DNA of 64,000 bases from Rugalucina vietnamica (GCA_964017185.1 OZ024882.1:36380488-36444487); one strand, 5' to 3'. Positions 1-13,516 are shown, counted from the first letter of the stretch. Made by a program: numbers and translations. The notes: generated by a model not told the origin, from the sequence alone.

Positions 1-394
1 TGTAAAACTTTTCACTCACTTCATACTCAGACAGAGGCCCAAGGTGGCATCGACTGGGGTCTGTATCTCACTCACAACTCATCAACCTTTAAATATTTCA
101 CATTAAACAGTACCCTTTGGCCAATGCCCCTCGCCTCAAACCGGCAATCTTTGTGACTCTTTGAAATTTCTATTTATCTTAAAGCAACAATTTAGATTGA
201 TTAAATTTACTATTGCAGACATACATGCATTAAACTTATGCAGGCTTCAAGGTGAGCTGGAATATCTTTAGAATTTTGTCTAAATATGTTCCACCTTGCG
301 ACAAATCATATGGTGCCAAATACATCCCTTTAATGATAGTTTCTGTGACCTCGCTGTGACTGAATGATAGATATTTTACTGACCAGTTTTGGTG

Positions 395-1000
395 CGTGTC
401 AAAACAAACTGATTTAGGAAGATGTCACTTGAAGTTCTGGGTTCGATCCTGATTAAAACTATGCCAAATGCTGATTGACACTACTCTTGGCTAATAAATG
501 TTCGAAGTTCTGGGTTGGTCCCAATTAAAGAGATGCCAAATGCTGATTGACACTACTCTTGGCTAATAAATATCATTTGAAGTTCTGGGTTCGGTCCCAA
601 TTTTAAAAATAATTGACAGTACTCTGGGCTAATAAATCATGTCATTAGAATTTCTGGGTACGGTCCTGATTAGAGATGACAAATGCTGATAAAGTGATCA
701 ACTGATCGACACTTGTCTTGCAGACTTGAAATGGACAAATAAAATTATAAATGTCACTTGAAGTTCTGGGTTCGGTCCCGACTAAACAGACGCCAAATGC
801 TGATTGTCACTACTCTTCTTGGCTAATAAATGTCATTTGAAGCTCTGGGTTCGGTTCCGGTGGACACCATCTGGGAAAGAGCATTATAGAGGTGCCAAAT
901 GCTGATTGACGGTACGCTTGGCTAATAAATGTCACCCTAAGTCCTGGGTCCGGTCCCGATTAAAGATGCTGATTGACAATACTCTTGGCTCAGTTCTGAC
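395..1000. repeat. Degenerate tandem repeat, unit about 75-100 bp
   Basis: At least six diverged units share the words TTCTGGGTTCGGTCC, ATGCCAAATGCTGATTGACA and CTTGGCTAATAAATGTCA in a fixed order. Several units carry GGTTCGATCC or GGTTCGGTCC, which resembles a tRNA B box. I see no A box and no open frame. It may be an amplified SINE fragment or a simple satellite. Confidence 0.7.
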
Positions 1001-1216
1001 ATAGATGCTAGAAAAATTGTTGCAAAAGTGGTGAGTTAAAGGGGGCATGACTGTTTGGGAGTGGGTGGGGTTGCACTTAACCCTTGGCCATTTGAACTCT
1101 TATTTTGACATGCTATCTCAAAATCTGCACAAGTTTGAGGACATTCTACTTACCATATCCCTACCTACTCAACCTTTTACCTAACCTAGACACTTTTTTA
1201 TTTTTTCATCTTGGCT

Positions 1217-1369
1217 TCAAAACTGCTTGCCTCCTCCCACATGGCTTCTGTTTGGCAAGGCCCCAAAAGCTGAATCAGCACTGTCATCTGTCAATTCTTC
1301 TGTAGTTTTCTTCTCTGAGACTAGCTGCAGTTTATTCTTTGAATTTGTCCTTTGCAATAGATCTGATGC
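1217..1369 (-). CDS. Possible terminal coding exon, unknown protein
   Basis: On the minus strand an acceptor-like TCTCAG is followed by 50 codons and a stop, beginning A-S-D-L-L-Q and ending G-G-G-K-Q-F. The composition (Lys, Glu, Asp, Ser, Thr) is protein-like and the entry phase is 0. That would fit the phase-0 exit of the candidate exon at 2589-2765, although other exons could lie between. No family is recognised. A chance open frame is a real alternative. Confidence 0.18.
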   Translation of the reverse strand, partial: ASDLLQRTNSKNKLQLVSEKKTTEELTDDSADSAFGALPNRSHVGGGKQF

Positions 1370-1732
1370 CTGAGATTTTCAAAGATTTATGCAGCTCAAT
1401 TTTTTGCTTCTGAGAACTGGATCTCCACAGAACAGGAGGGTCACATGGTGTATTGATGACATCAGAGGACCAGCATGACATCACACCTGATCATGTGATT
1501 TGCACTGTCAGTCATGTGACTTAGATCATGTGTCCTCAAAGATGTATTATTGATTGACAGTCAGGAAAACACTTAATTGAATTGATTATCATTTCTTAAA
1601 CCAATAGAATGAAATGATGTGGAGGTACTTACGAAAAGCTGAAAACAAGAACAGAAGCAAGCCCGACCAAAATAAATACAAAATACTGCTTAAGGCAGTA
1701 TTTATTCTTATAGTCAAAGATCGAGGATGAAG

Positions 1733-1860
1733 TTTTAACATTTTTAACATATTGCGTTGTGACTGATCTACGCAAAATGTTAAAAATGTTATTACAACAT
1801 TTTTAACATATTGCGTTGTGACTATTATAACATTTTAACATTTTGTGTTGTGACAAAGCT
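1733..1860. repeat. Short direct and inverted repeat cluster (AACATTTTTAACATATTGCG)
   Basis: The word AACATTTTTAACATATTGCG followed by TTGTGAC occurs twice. A diverged third copy follows, and an inverted copy (CGCAAAATGTTAAAAATGTT) lies between the first two. This is a small fold-back or amplified cluster with no coding content. Confidence 0.65.
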
Positions 1861-2588
1861 TGAATAAAAATGATACTGACAGTAAATATATATTAAAACT
1901 ACTTCTATGTCAGATTTTGCATAAAAAGAGTCATTACTTTACTGTGACATCATGGTTTAAGGCATTTGTAACATTGATGATTTCTATCTCATAAGTATAT
2001 CTTCCCCAAAAACTCTTGGCAGTGCTATTTTTGCGCTTTGTAATTCTTAGAATATCAACTTTTTCTTACAAAGTAAAGATGGACGTTACATTTTTTTCTA
2101 AGAAACAGATCCTGTCAAAATTTCAAGATTTTACATTGAACAGTCACTCGTGATGGTATTGCTTTTTTTGTGAAATTTAATTGGTAATCACAGATAAAAA
2201 AACTCTCGCTTTCCCCTAGAGGAATTTCAAAGCAGAAAGTTTGACGTGCTCAGCAGGCATCTACATGCCTTCAAACAATTACATATAAATTCGCTATGTT
2301 ACGCGATTTCATCCAGTATTGCACAAAATAATTCACACGTGTGTGATCATATGATGCAAAAATTTCATTGGATTCATGATATATTAGTCTGAAGTTATTG
2401 CAAAAGTCTACGCTATTATGGGACAGACCATGTTCATGTGTCGTAGTAAAAACTATTGAGTCATTTATTACATAAATCCGATGATTATACACTTGTTGTA
2501 GCCATAGCGGATCTGAAGATGAACCGGATCAAAATAATTTTCAAAAGAATTTTACAAAAACATAAAACAAGATTTTTTTAAAACTAAC

Positions 2589-2765
2589 TTGGCCACTTGA
2601 CTCTTGATTCAAGTATGTTTCATTCCATCGATCACTGATCGTGGATAATGACGTCAACATCTTGTTCACGTCAATGGTTCCCGGCTCATATACAGAAACA
2701 CGATGGAAAAAACGTTCTTTTACACACGGCGGTTCGCCGAATTTCCCGAAAATGAAAGGTACCAT
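2589..2765 (-). CDS. Candidate first coding exon of an unrecognised gene
   Basis: The minus strand has an ATG at 2765 followed by 59 codons with mixed, protein-like composition. The peptide begins M-V-P-F-I-F-G-K-F-G and ends E-S-S-G-Q. The exon ends at a good donor (CAA|GTTAGT) in phase 0. I do not recognise a family. A downstream exon should lie at lower coordinates; the stretch at 1217-1369 is compatible in phase. Evidence is limited to one open frame, a start and a donor, so this could be chance. Confidence 0.33.
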
Positions 2766-3764
2766 GTAAGTTATCTTTCGATATTGGTTGCTAATATTTT
2801 TCCCAATTATTTTTTGTCATTTTGACGAAGTTTCCGTCCTAAAATCGAGTATTACGACATATTTAATTAGAAACTTTGAAATGGTATCATTGTAGTTACT
2901 CCGAATCACGTTTAACCGCATACTGTCATTTTATGCTCTCAAAGGCCTTGTATTGTTTGATGTTTGTAACTAAAGGTATATTTTTACATTCTATGTATTT
3001 ATGTTATCAAATTAAGTGTAAACAAAGAAATAATCTGCGTTTTTAACAAGCATCATATACTATTGCGACGTTATTCAGATCACCCATGGAAAATCGTGTG
3101 TTCGGTGGGGGTGGGGTTGAGCAAACATGGCTATGGGAAAATGATGCCGAAAAAGGCACATGTTTTGGTCCTCGGAATATTTCATAAGGTTCACTGTATG
3201 ACTACATGCAAAGAATTTGAAGAATAAACCCATCGGTGGTGATATATAGTCCATGATTCGGATTACCTCCAAGTGATCCGCATTGACTTCAATTATGCAT
3301 ATACATTCACGCTCCAGTGGTCACAGTGACGTGCTTGATCAAAAATGAAAAGCATTACAAATGATGAGGAACAAAAATGGCTTCAATATAATACTAAGTT
3401 TATTATACTCAAATCATTCATATGCGCATGCGCAGCAATTTTTATGAACTTGATCCGGAATAGGTAGAATAATTGTATTATCTAAAATGTATTCTGTTGT
3501 GGATACGTCTCCAAAGGAGATCTCGTCTCCTTCATATTGTATATAAAACTCTTAAAATTTTAACATTAAGGAGGTATTGTTATGCAACTTATGTAAACAG
3601 TATGAAGATTTGAGGCGTGATTATTTATATAATATATATTTTGAGAGGCCAAATCTACGTAAACTATTTATAGTCCAGTAGCCATCAGCATAACCTGGAA
3701 GATGGTGTCGCATAAAATTTTATTGTGGTTTCTAGTCCACTAGGCCATGCTAGTTCCGAAACTG

Positions 3765-6700
3765 CATGATGCCACCCTGGCATCATTGAGTGTTTTGGAA
3801 AAATCAAGATGGCGTCCAAGAAAGTTGCCATAAGCAAGAAAACGGCACACCAAAGTTGAATATACCAATTGCTTTGCGTTTAAAATGCTCATTTTATGCT
3901 GTAAACATCATTTAAAAGACGGTTCCAAGTTTTGATACCCACGTTTCTATTATGAGGCAAGATGGAGGCCAATATGGCTGCCATAATCGTAATAAAACGT
4001 GTTTTCTTAATAAAACGACAATCAACTGCTGCATAAAACAGTGCCTTGTGCTTGAAAGTCCAATTTTGTTGTACATATAACAGTTAAGTGTTTGGGTTTC
4101 AATTATGACCTCACATCATAACAACGAGCAAAGATAGCGACCAAGATGGCCACCATAATTATTATTAAAAGAATGTGTCCTCTGATTAATTCATCATTCT
4201 GGTGCTGCATATACCCAATGTCATGCGTTTGAAACGCTCATATAATATTATGAGCAGCTTGATTTAGTGTTTAATCCCACATTATAACAATGAGCCAAGA
4301 TGGTGGCCAAGATGGCCGCTATAATCATAATATATAGATACATAATCTGATTGAATTAGCATTCGAGCTCGGCATTGACACAATGTTTTGTAATTAAGAT
4401 ATTCAATTTATGCTGTAAATGGCAAAAATGAAGTGTTTTGTAATTATATTTGACCCAACATTATAACAATGATATAAGATGGTGGCCACGATGACCACCG
4501 TACTTATGATTTAATCATTCTCTGGATACAGCAGCATCCCAGTGCTGCAAATACTGAATGGCTTATATTTGAAATGATAAGTGTATGTTGTAAACAACGC
4601 AATTTAATGTTCATGTTTTGTTTTGACACCGCATAATAACAATGATGCATATTGACAAATGTGCCCTACGCAATCATAATATGACTGAGAACATCTTTAT
4701 TGACCAAAACGTCCATTCAATGTAAGTGTTTCATATTGATTAAAGGGAGGGAAGCAAATCAATCTACACCACTAAATGAAAGTGCTCGTAAAATTGACTT
4801 TTTTAAATATAGGAAAGAAAGAGGACTGTATTTGTTTTCTTTGAAACACAATTTAGTGTATCCTTCAATAGAGCTACAAGACGCTTTGGCCTTGGTCTGT
4901 ATGTATGTAGTGAATTTGGAAATGATGTAACAGACTGGCTGAGAAAAGCATTTAAAGCTGGTTTACAAAGAAGAAAGGAAAGGTTTGAAATAATTATGCA
5001 TAAAAACTCTGAATTGGGAAATCATCACCGCTTTATATATAATATAGTCAATTCTAAATAAGCGTATGTGTAAACCTTGACCTAATCTTCTTAACATATG
5101 GATTTAAATTGGTGGAGGTATTTGAAATTGTAGGCTGGAATCACTTGATCGCTTCTAGGGCTGTTAGTATGGTGGTTAGCAAAACCTTATTTAAAGAAGA
5201 GCCACAAACGCATTTGACACAAACAAACAAGACTCTTCCAGGGAGATTGACCTTACCATGCATGGTATACCATCGAGAGTCTTCAGTGTAAAAAGACAGC
5301 GGGAGAAATCCACACACAGTGCGCTTGTCTGATACAGTTGTCATCGATGTGCTATTCTGTGGACGACCAATAATAACTGCCAAATATTAATCTATACGCG
5401 GTCGTGGATTTTTACTTTAGCTATAGCATGAATAGAATCTCTGCATCATGTCCTGCTTCAGCAGGGCAAGAGGTTTTACAACAGCACAACTATAGCATTC
5501 TCTCAACACTATTCGAACTTCTCAGCAAATGACACCTTTTAAACCACGGTTGAAAAATATACAATGAGGTCGGTGTTTCATGGTTGTGCATGGAACTGTG
5601 ACCGTCTCATATTGCAGAAGGGCCGTGATACTAAATATCAGGGAAACGATCGCACTTGCAGGATGTTATGGCAGCAACGTAGAAACATCTTTGTAAGATA
5701 TATGGTTTGATGTAAAACCGGTAAACAAAGGCCAACAAACACACCCAAGCTTAGGACATATAACCACCATATACACAGTCGTTTACCCGAACAAAGTGAA
5801 ACCAGGACATGTGCAGACATCCATTTGTCCGCTCTTGATCAATATGAGTGGTCTTAGTTCCTAATAAAGTCAGTTGGTCAAAATAATGTTCAAAGGTTCT
5901 GAGCGCTTGCGCCAATTACAACAGCCGACAGCGTGGCTCAAGCAACAGGTTGTAGAATGAATTGCTGTACATATGCTTCAGTACAACCCTGCTCGTCATC
6001 AAAAAATAGGCGCTTCATAAAACAACTAGCCTGTATAGGGTTTTGCAAATACCATTGAAGAAACAGCCAAAGTTGCAATAGTTGAACAATATAGCTGATG
6101 GCGTTGCTAGTTATTACGACGTAACGACACAGATGAAATACCTAGTCTCGATTCAATATTAAAATGCCTATTTTATCTTATATGATGTAGATTTGCATCC
6201 CTCTCTTTATTCTGCTTACTTAAAAGTTAAAAAATGAGCCGCGTCATGATAAAAACCAACAATTCGCATATGCGAAAACAAAGGCGCAGACTAGTTTCAA
6301 AACTGTGGAGCTGATCGTCGCCCATGCTTTCGTTACACGGATAGTACCGTTCCTGTACTTTCTAAATCCGAAATGTCAAGCTTCTATTCATCTTCAGTGT
6401 TTGTATAACTCGTCTTGTGTCTGGGGTGTTCAGAAACCACGTTGTTTGTTTCTCGGGACGCGGCTCTATTATCTATTAAGATGCGCTTTTTGAAGCAGAG
6501 GCCATTTCCCCTTTTATAATGATTAAGGTGGCCATTTTGGCCACCATCTTGCATCATTGTTGGGTCAGAAAAAAACAAAAACCTTAACTTGTACTGTAAA
6601 CAAAATAAAGTGAAAAATTAAAACACAAGACGTTGGTTATATACAGCACATGAATGCTGTATTTATTAGGCAACGAGTTCTCTATGATATGATTTCGGTG

Positions 6701-7262
6701 GCCATCTTGACCACCATCTTGTATCATTGTTGGGTAAGAACTTAACAAAATCTCTGACTAGTACTGTTAACAAACTAAAGTGAAAAATTTAAACACTAGA
6801 CGTTGCTTATATGCAGCACATGAATGTTGTATTTATCAGAGAACAAGTCCTCTAAATTATGATTTTAGCGGACATCTTGATTACCATTTTGCCCTTTTGT
6901 TTTGATTGAAGCGTCGAACATAAACATAACTAAATCATGGTGTTTATGTTATTTAAAACATAAAATGAACATTTTAAACAAAAGACATCGTAGGATGCTG
7001 CTTTTTGTTAATTTCAGCCATCTTGGACGCCATCTTGAACATGAATTTTTCGAAACATGCAATTATGACAGAATGCCATCCTGCAGCTTTTGAACTGGCA
7101 CGGTCTGGTGAAACAGAAAAAGACACCAAGGACGATTAGAGAAGTGAACATTTTGTTTCACATACATATATTATGTTGGTTTTTGCAATATTTTCCGCCA
7201 TTTGTCGGCCATTTTAAATATTTCAAAATGCTCAATGATGCCAAGGTGGCATCACTCGGATT
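3765..7262. mobile_element. 3.5 kb fold-back element with long, internally repeated inverted arms
   Basis: The left end (TGCATGATGCCACCCTGGCA, then TCATTGAG) is matched in inverted form near 7215-7260 (CTCAATGATGCCAAGGTGGC). The arms, about 3765-4680 and 6500-7262, each contain repeated modules with words such as AAGATGGTGGCCAAGATGG on the left and CCATTTTGGCCACCATCTTG on the right. Each arm thus holds three to five subterminal repeats in inverted orientation to the other arm. The middle (4680-6500) holds no recognisable transposase and contains another element at 6236-6466. It looks like a fold-back DNA transposon derivative. Confidence 0.6.
6236..6466. mobile_element. MITE family F, copy 1
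   Basis: About 230 bp, starting GAGCCGCGTCATGATAAAAA and ending GGGACGCGGCTC, so the ends are short inverted repeats. Internal words (CATATGCGAAAACAAAGGCG; ACGGATAGTACCGTTCCTGT) are shared with the better preserved copy at 54605-54838. It is non-coding and sits inside the fold-back element at 3765-7262. Confidence 0.7.
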
Positions 7263-7439
7263 CTTCATCTGAAAGGTATCAAGAAGTGAAAACCATAAAA
7301 ATATGTAATGCGGCACATATTTCCAGGTCGCATGCCAAATTCATGTTTGGCAACTGGACTATTATTCTTACGTCATCAAAAAAAGGAAGCTCTTAAAAAG
7401 AATATTGCTTTGTACGAGTTCGTATATCATCATACTATA

Positions 7440-9780
7440 ATTTGAGCAACGTTTGTCTGTTTGTTTGTTTGTTTGTTCCCCTACTCCTCCCAGGTCCTTG
7501 GGCCGATCTTCACCAAACTTGGAGGGAAGGTGGAGGGCGGCCCCGGATATTAGCTTGAGGGGTTCATTTTTTGAAAGGTCAAGGTCATCGAGGTCAAAGG
7601 TCAAATTTATGTTTTTTTCTGTTTGTTCCCCTACTTCTCCCAGGTCCTTGGGCCAATCTTCACAAAACTTGGTGGGAAGGTTGAGGGCGGCCCCGGATAT
7701 TAGCTCGAGGGGTTCATTTTTTAAAGGTCAAGGTCATCGAGGTCAAAGGTCAAATATCTGTATCTCGGCAGTCCTTGGTCCGATCTGCATGAAACTTGGT
7801 GAGTGTATACAGGTTGATCCCTGATTAAGATTTATGGGTCCAATTGGGTCAAAGGTCATCGAGTATCGAGGTCAAAGGTCAAATTTATGTTGTTTTTTTC
7901 TGTTTCCTCCAAGGTCCTTGGGCCGATCTTTACCAAAAACCAAACTTGGAGGGAAGGTGGAGGGCGGCCCCGGATATTAGCTTGAGGGGTTCATTTTTTG
8001 AAAGGTCAAGGTCATGGAGATCAAAAGTCAAATTTATGTTTTTTTTTTCTGTTTGTTCCCCTACTTCTCACAGGTTCTTCATTTTTTGAAAGGTATTCCT
8101 GATTAAGATTTATGGGTCCAATTGGGTCAAAGGTCATCGAGTATCGAGGTCAAAGGTCAAATTTATGGGTTTTTTTCTGTTCCCTCCAAGGTCCTTGGGC
8201 CGATCTTCACCAAACTTGGAAGAAAGGTGGAGGGCGGCCCCGGATATTAGCTTGAGGGGTTTGAAAGGTCAAGGTCATCGAGGTCAAAAGTCAAATTTAT
8301 GTGTTTTTTTTCTGTTTGTTCCCCTACTTCTCCCAGGTCCTTCATTTTTTGAAAGGTCAAGGTCATCGAGGTCAAAGGTCAAATTTATGTGTGTTTTTTT
8401 CTGTTTGTTCCCCTACTTCTCCCAGGTCCTTGGACCGATCTTCACCAAACTTGGTGGGAAGGTTGAGGGCGGCCCCGGATATTAGCTCGAGGGGTTTATT
8501 TTTTAAAGGTCAAGGTCATCGAGGTCAAAGGTCAAATTTCTGTATCTCGGCAGTCCTTGGTCCGATTTGCATAAAACTTGGTGAGTGTATACAGGTTGAT
8601 CCCTAATTAAGATTTATGGGTCCAATTGGGTCAAAGGTCATCGAGTATCGAGATCAAAGGTCGAATTTATGTTGTTTTTTTCTGTTTGTTCAAGGTCAAG
8701 GTCATCGAGGTCAAAGGTCAAATTTCTGTATCTCGGCAGTCCTTGGTCCGATTTGCATAAAACTTGGTGAGTGTATACAGGTTGATCCCTAATTAAGATT
8801 TATGGGTCCAATTGGGTCAAAGGTCATCGAGTATCGAGATCAAAGGTCGAATTTATGTTGTTTTTTTCTGTTTGTTCCCTTATTTCTTCCAGGTCCTTGG
8901 GCCGATCTTCACCAACCTTGGTGGGAAGGTTGAGGGCGGCCCCTAATATTAGCTCGAGGGATTCATTTTTTTTAAAGGTCAAGGTCATCGAGGTCAAAGG
9001 TCAAATTTCTGTATCTCGGCAGTCCTTGGTCCGATTTGCATGAAACTTGGTGAGTGAGGGCGGCCCCGGATATTAGCTTGAGGGGTTTGAAAGGTCAAGG
9101 TCATCGAGGTCAAAAGTCAAATTTATGTTGTTTTTTTTCTGTTTGTTCCCCTACTTCTCCCAGGTCCTTCATTTTTTGAAAGGTCAAGGTCATCGAGGTC
9201 AAAGGTCAAATTTATGTGTGTTTTTTTTCTGTTTGTTCCCCTACTTCTCCCAGGTCCTTGGACCGATCTTCACCAAACTTGGTGGGAAGGTTGAGGGCGG
9301 CCCCGGATATTAGCTCGAGGGGTTCATTTTTTAAAGGTCAAGGTCATCGAGGTCAAAGGTAAAATTTCTGTATCTCGGCAGTCCTTGGTCCGATTTGCAT
9401 AAAACTTGGTGAGTGTATACAGGTTGATCCCTAATTAAGAATTATGGGTCCAATTGGGTCAAAGGTCATCGAGTATCGAGATCAAAGGTCGAATTTATGT
9501 TGTTTTTTTCTGTTTGTTCCCTTATTTCTCCCAGGTCCTTGGGCCGATCTTCACCAACCTTGGTGGGAAGGTTGAGGGCGGCCCCTAATATTAGCTCGAG
9601 GGATTCATTTTTTTAAAGGTCAAGGTCATCGAGGTCAAAGGTCAAATTTCTGTATCTCGGCAGTCCTTGGTCCGATTTGCATGAAACTTGGTGAGTGTAT
9701 ACAGGTTGATCCCTGATTAAGATTTATGGGCCCAATTGGGTCAAAGGTCATCGAGGTCAAAGGTCAAATTTATTTTTTTT
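7440..9780. repeat. Tandem module array with clustered AGGTCA nuclear-receptor-like words
   Basis: Units of roughly 100-330 bp combine three blocks. The first is CAAGGTCATCGAGGTCAAAG plus GTCAAAT. The second is a TCTGTTTGTTCCCCTACTTC block. The third is a block with GGGCGGCCCCGGATATTAGC. About a dozen copies contain AGGTCAAAGGTCA, two AGGTCA half-sites one base apart (for example 7740-7752), and many contain the extended half-site TCAAGGTCA. Open frames across it are by-products of the periodicity. It is a dispersed bivalve-type repeat; any regulatory role is inference. Confidence 0.8.
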
Positions 9781-12700
9781 CTGTTGGTCATGTTTTTTGT
9801 CTTATTTGTCTTCATCGCCGCAATCATCTTACTGCTATGTCGAGACGGGTAAAATTTACTAGTTATGCAAATTTGAGACGTTCTGATCCATTAGCAAACA
9901 TGTTACAATAAAATATGCCATGCATGCAACATAATCGTATGTTTTGTATTATATATTGTATTTATTGTGTTGCGGGCAGGTGGCCTTTATCAAGAAATAA
10001 ACATTTACACATACATTGGTACATATTATGCAGGGCGCTGATGTTTAACATTTGTAACTTGCTTTGCGTGCGTTCGGAATTGTCTTCAATGCTATCAAAA
10101 TGTCGATGGTGGCGCGATTAACGCCTGTGTAGCCGTTTCAATAACCAATGGTTCTGCGAACTTTTACCATTAGGTGCAATTTTAAAGTGACCAATCTTCA
10201 GTTTAACTCTTTGCTCTGTAATCTGAAATATGCCAATCTCATGATTATTTATCCACGTTCACAGCCGCTGAATAAAATCAAAGGGCTGAGTAGCCCTGGA
10301 ATGACAAAATAAGACTTTGTGTTTGTTTATATTTTTATTTTGTCTCCTTGTGCGTTTTGCTGTTTAACGACCTCGGTTTTCAACACTCCCCTAAGGACCT
10401 AGCGAATGAATGGCAAAATCATTTTTGATTGCTGTTATTGCATAAATTCTGCAGAAACGAAAGAAATAATGGTACACTTTATTTTACAGCCTCATCACAT
10501 TTTCATACGCGTAAAAGCTTTCGTTGGGCGGACTTCAGGTTCTTATTATCAGCACGTGCTTGCGTGGCACCCGGTAACGAGCATAAGTAAAAGTCATGTA
10601 TTAACAGCACGTGCGCGCGTGAATTGCAATATTAATGCATGGCTTTCTGTGCTAAACTCCTTTCAGTCATATCGCACAGAAAACATTTACAAACCAAGGA
10701 ACGAGACAAACAATAAACAGATGATAATAATTCCACAGTTTATTATGAGCCTCATTATACACAAACTGAGATCATGTAATGTTTGTCTTCTTTTCTTCTG
10801 TATGATGGAATATTGTCCAATGTCCCATATGTTCGTCCCTACCCACCCCTAAAATACCGACCCAAACTGCCGACCTGGTAGTTCTTTTGATTTTGACTTT
10901 GTCTGGTAGTCCTTTTAATTTTGTTATTGCACAGTTGTCTTACTCACTGCTGGGAATCATGTGACCGCAAGTGTTTCCATATACACCAAAATGTAAACAA
11001 ATGACGTCATCAGTTTTGTTTTCTTTCCAAATAACTTCAAGATACGCTTGTTGATTTTTACGCCACCTAGTGCATTCCATGGACAACCCTATTTGGAAGA
11101 ATTTGAGCCATAGTAGCAGGGCGGATATGTGAAATGATTGTGCACTTTTTGATAAAAGCATGAAACTTGGTACATGACTATATCTATAATTATAAGAATT
11201 TTTGAGGGTCAGTGCCACGTGAAATTCGCCCTGTGACGGCCGCCATCTTGAATTTCAAAATGGCGGCTTTATCCCATATACAGCCTTTACAGTTAGTTAT
11301 CAGTTTACAGTGTTGCTTTCTTTAAAAGTTTTAAAACCCCCAAATTCAATAAATGAAAATTTCAAGATATCAAATTATGAAAATAAACTCGTTATTTTCA
11401 AAGATGGCGGCTATTTTCAAAATGGCCCGCCATTAAATTACCTGAAATTTAGTACACACAGTACTGAAAGTGTGATAAAACATGCTGTTTTGATCAGAAT
11501 GAAGGATTTGCATTGATGAAATGTTCTCAAGCACATAACAGCACAAATGCAAGTTACATTTTAGTTTGTATTAAGCAAATTCTAGTTTGAATACATTATA
11601 CGAAGTGGCTACTCTGGTATGAGCATTATGCGGACAATGTCTTTTGAGTATATTTCTATTTAGAACTTTATAGCTAGCAGATCGCAAATTCTATATATTG
11701 AAACGTTGTATATGTACTATTTTGCTTACATATGATGAAGGATACATGTCTGTTCAATATCTATACTCACGGACTTTAAACACGCAACCCTTGCATTGTC
11801 GATTCTAACTCTCAGAATACAGGATTTTTTTTAGACAAATATTGTTTTTGAAATGGAAAGTCCAATCAGTCTACTTAGCTTTAATAATAAAAAAACGAAA
11901 TGTCCGAGTCCGTGATTAACGATTTCAAGCATTACCCAAACTTCAACAAAAACAAATTGTATAATAGGTCATTGGGGACGAAAATATTTCTTTAGGTCCG
12001 ACATGATTTCTGGACAGAAACACCAAAACCCAGACGAACGGTTTTGGTTGAATTTTATTTGCGTCAGTAACGTGATAATACGTCAGTCGAACGTCTATCA
12101 AGAAAACTTATTTTTTGCGTGTAAAATTGGAACAAACTCAAAATTGAATTGGTCCACAGGCGCTCGACGACTGGGTCGGCTTTTTTTTTTAATTGCATTT
12201 TCACCCGTTTGAAGACCCTAGCGAAACATTCATGCCATTCGTTCTTTCTTTTTTTCTTTTTCTTTTTATTACAATCATAATCAATCCCACACCCTCGGGA
12301 TAGGGGTAATAATATAGATAAGGCCGGAAACGCAGATGATCTAAATAAGCTACTTGCAGATTTAGTTCAAATCCTTAATAAGCTACTTGCAGATTTAGTT
12401 CAAATCCTTTGATACTCACATATATATGTTGTTTTGTGGTTATTGAACAAATATTAATATTAATAAATAAAATAAGTATGTTTTAACCAAAGTTTGTTAA
12501 ACGAATAAATGTTTGTTCGGACATTTGTTCTGATCGTTCCGACGAGGGTTCACATGAAATTTTGAGATATTCATTTTTGAACGTGGGGACACATGGACGA
12601 ATTCAACACCATCACCTTCCTCGCAAATTTCAACGATAATCTAGAGCCTATCAATATATCGCTGGTGGGTTTGATTTCAATTGTCAACTTCGGGAAATTT

Positions 12701-13516
12701 ATTTGACATGTTTACTCTCTTTAACTGCGGTTTAAATAAACTAATGGCGTCAAAAGTAACATTCTTGCGCAATCGTTATGCAAAACGCACCGGAAGTTTT
12801 TCAAGTTAGCAAAGGTTTTGTCAGTGTATTTATTTATTTATTTATTTATCTATTTTAATTCTGGGATGGGTGGGAGTTTAGAAAAAAAAAAAAAAGAAAA
12901 AGAAAACAAATCATATAACAGTAAACAGCAGACCAACGGCAAATAAATAAAAAATATAGTATTTTTTAAAAGCAGAACTATAACAATTTGTGTTCGTATC
13001 AAATTTATCATAATATAAACATGCGTTTTCGTTCTGAAAATTTTTGCAAAATACACATTTGTGCATTTTAAATCAAAATTCATCATTAAATAGTCTAAAA
13101 TTAAGATTTGAATTGAGTGTAGATTTTTGACGTGTTTGTGGTGTATTCCAGCGGTTTCCGTTAGATTTACGGGAAGTAAACATTTTATCCTGTCCCCCGG
13201 GGCAACCTACATGGCGAATGTCCGAGTTGTCCATTTGACCTAACAACTTTATGTCCAAATTTAGTTAAAATTTTAGATATTAATTTTAATTGATTTATCT
13301 AATTCTAAGGATCGTTCATTGATCTAAAACAATTTGGTTTTAAATAATATTGGGTGAAGCTGAAAAAATATATGATTCAGCTTCTTCATAAAACAGTGGA
13401 ATAAGAAATGAATAATGAAAAATAAAATTTCAAGTGAGGACTATTCTTTGCTCTTTCACGGAATACGAACAAAACCCCTGTAAATTTCAACTTTTAATGG
13501 ACTAAATAATAAAGAC
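9781..13516. other. Intergenic DNA upstream of the LPMO-like gene
   Basis: No convincing gene is seen. An open frame at 10406-10852 has no recognisable domain and no splice context. 11230-11440 carries the inverted word pair GCCGCCATCTTG / AAGATGGCGGC. 12890-12905 is a purine run. No clear TATA box or initiator could be fixed just upstream of the start codon at 13517. Confidence 0.5.
12344..12409. repeat. Perfect 33-bp tandem duplication
   Basis: Two identical consecutive 33-bp units begin AATAAGCTACTTGCAGATTT. With no divergence between the copies, the duplication is recent or still polymorphic. Confidence 0.9.

Noticed and set aside
7453..9313. Frames of 60-123 codons in the AGGTCA array
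   Set aside because: They repeat with the module and end at module borders; no start context.
9726..9911. Short frame ending just before an AATAAA-like word
   Set aside because: The protein-like end is suggestive, but it starts inside the repeat array and has no usable acceptor that I could fix.
10406..10852. 148-codon open frame
   Set aside because: No domain, no splice context and no repeat explanation; consistent with chance in AT-rich DNA.
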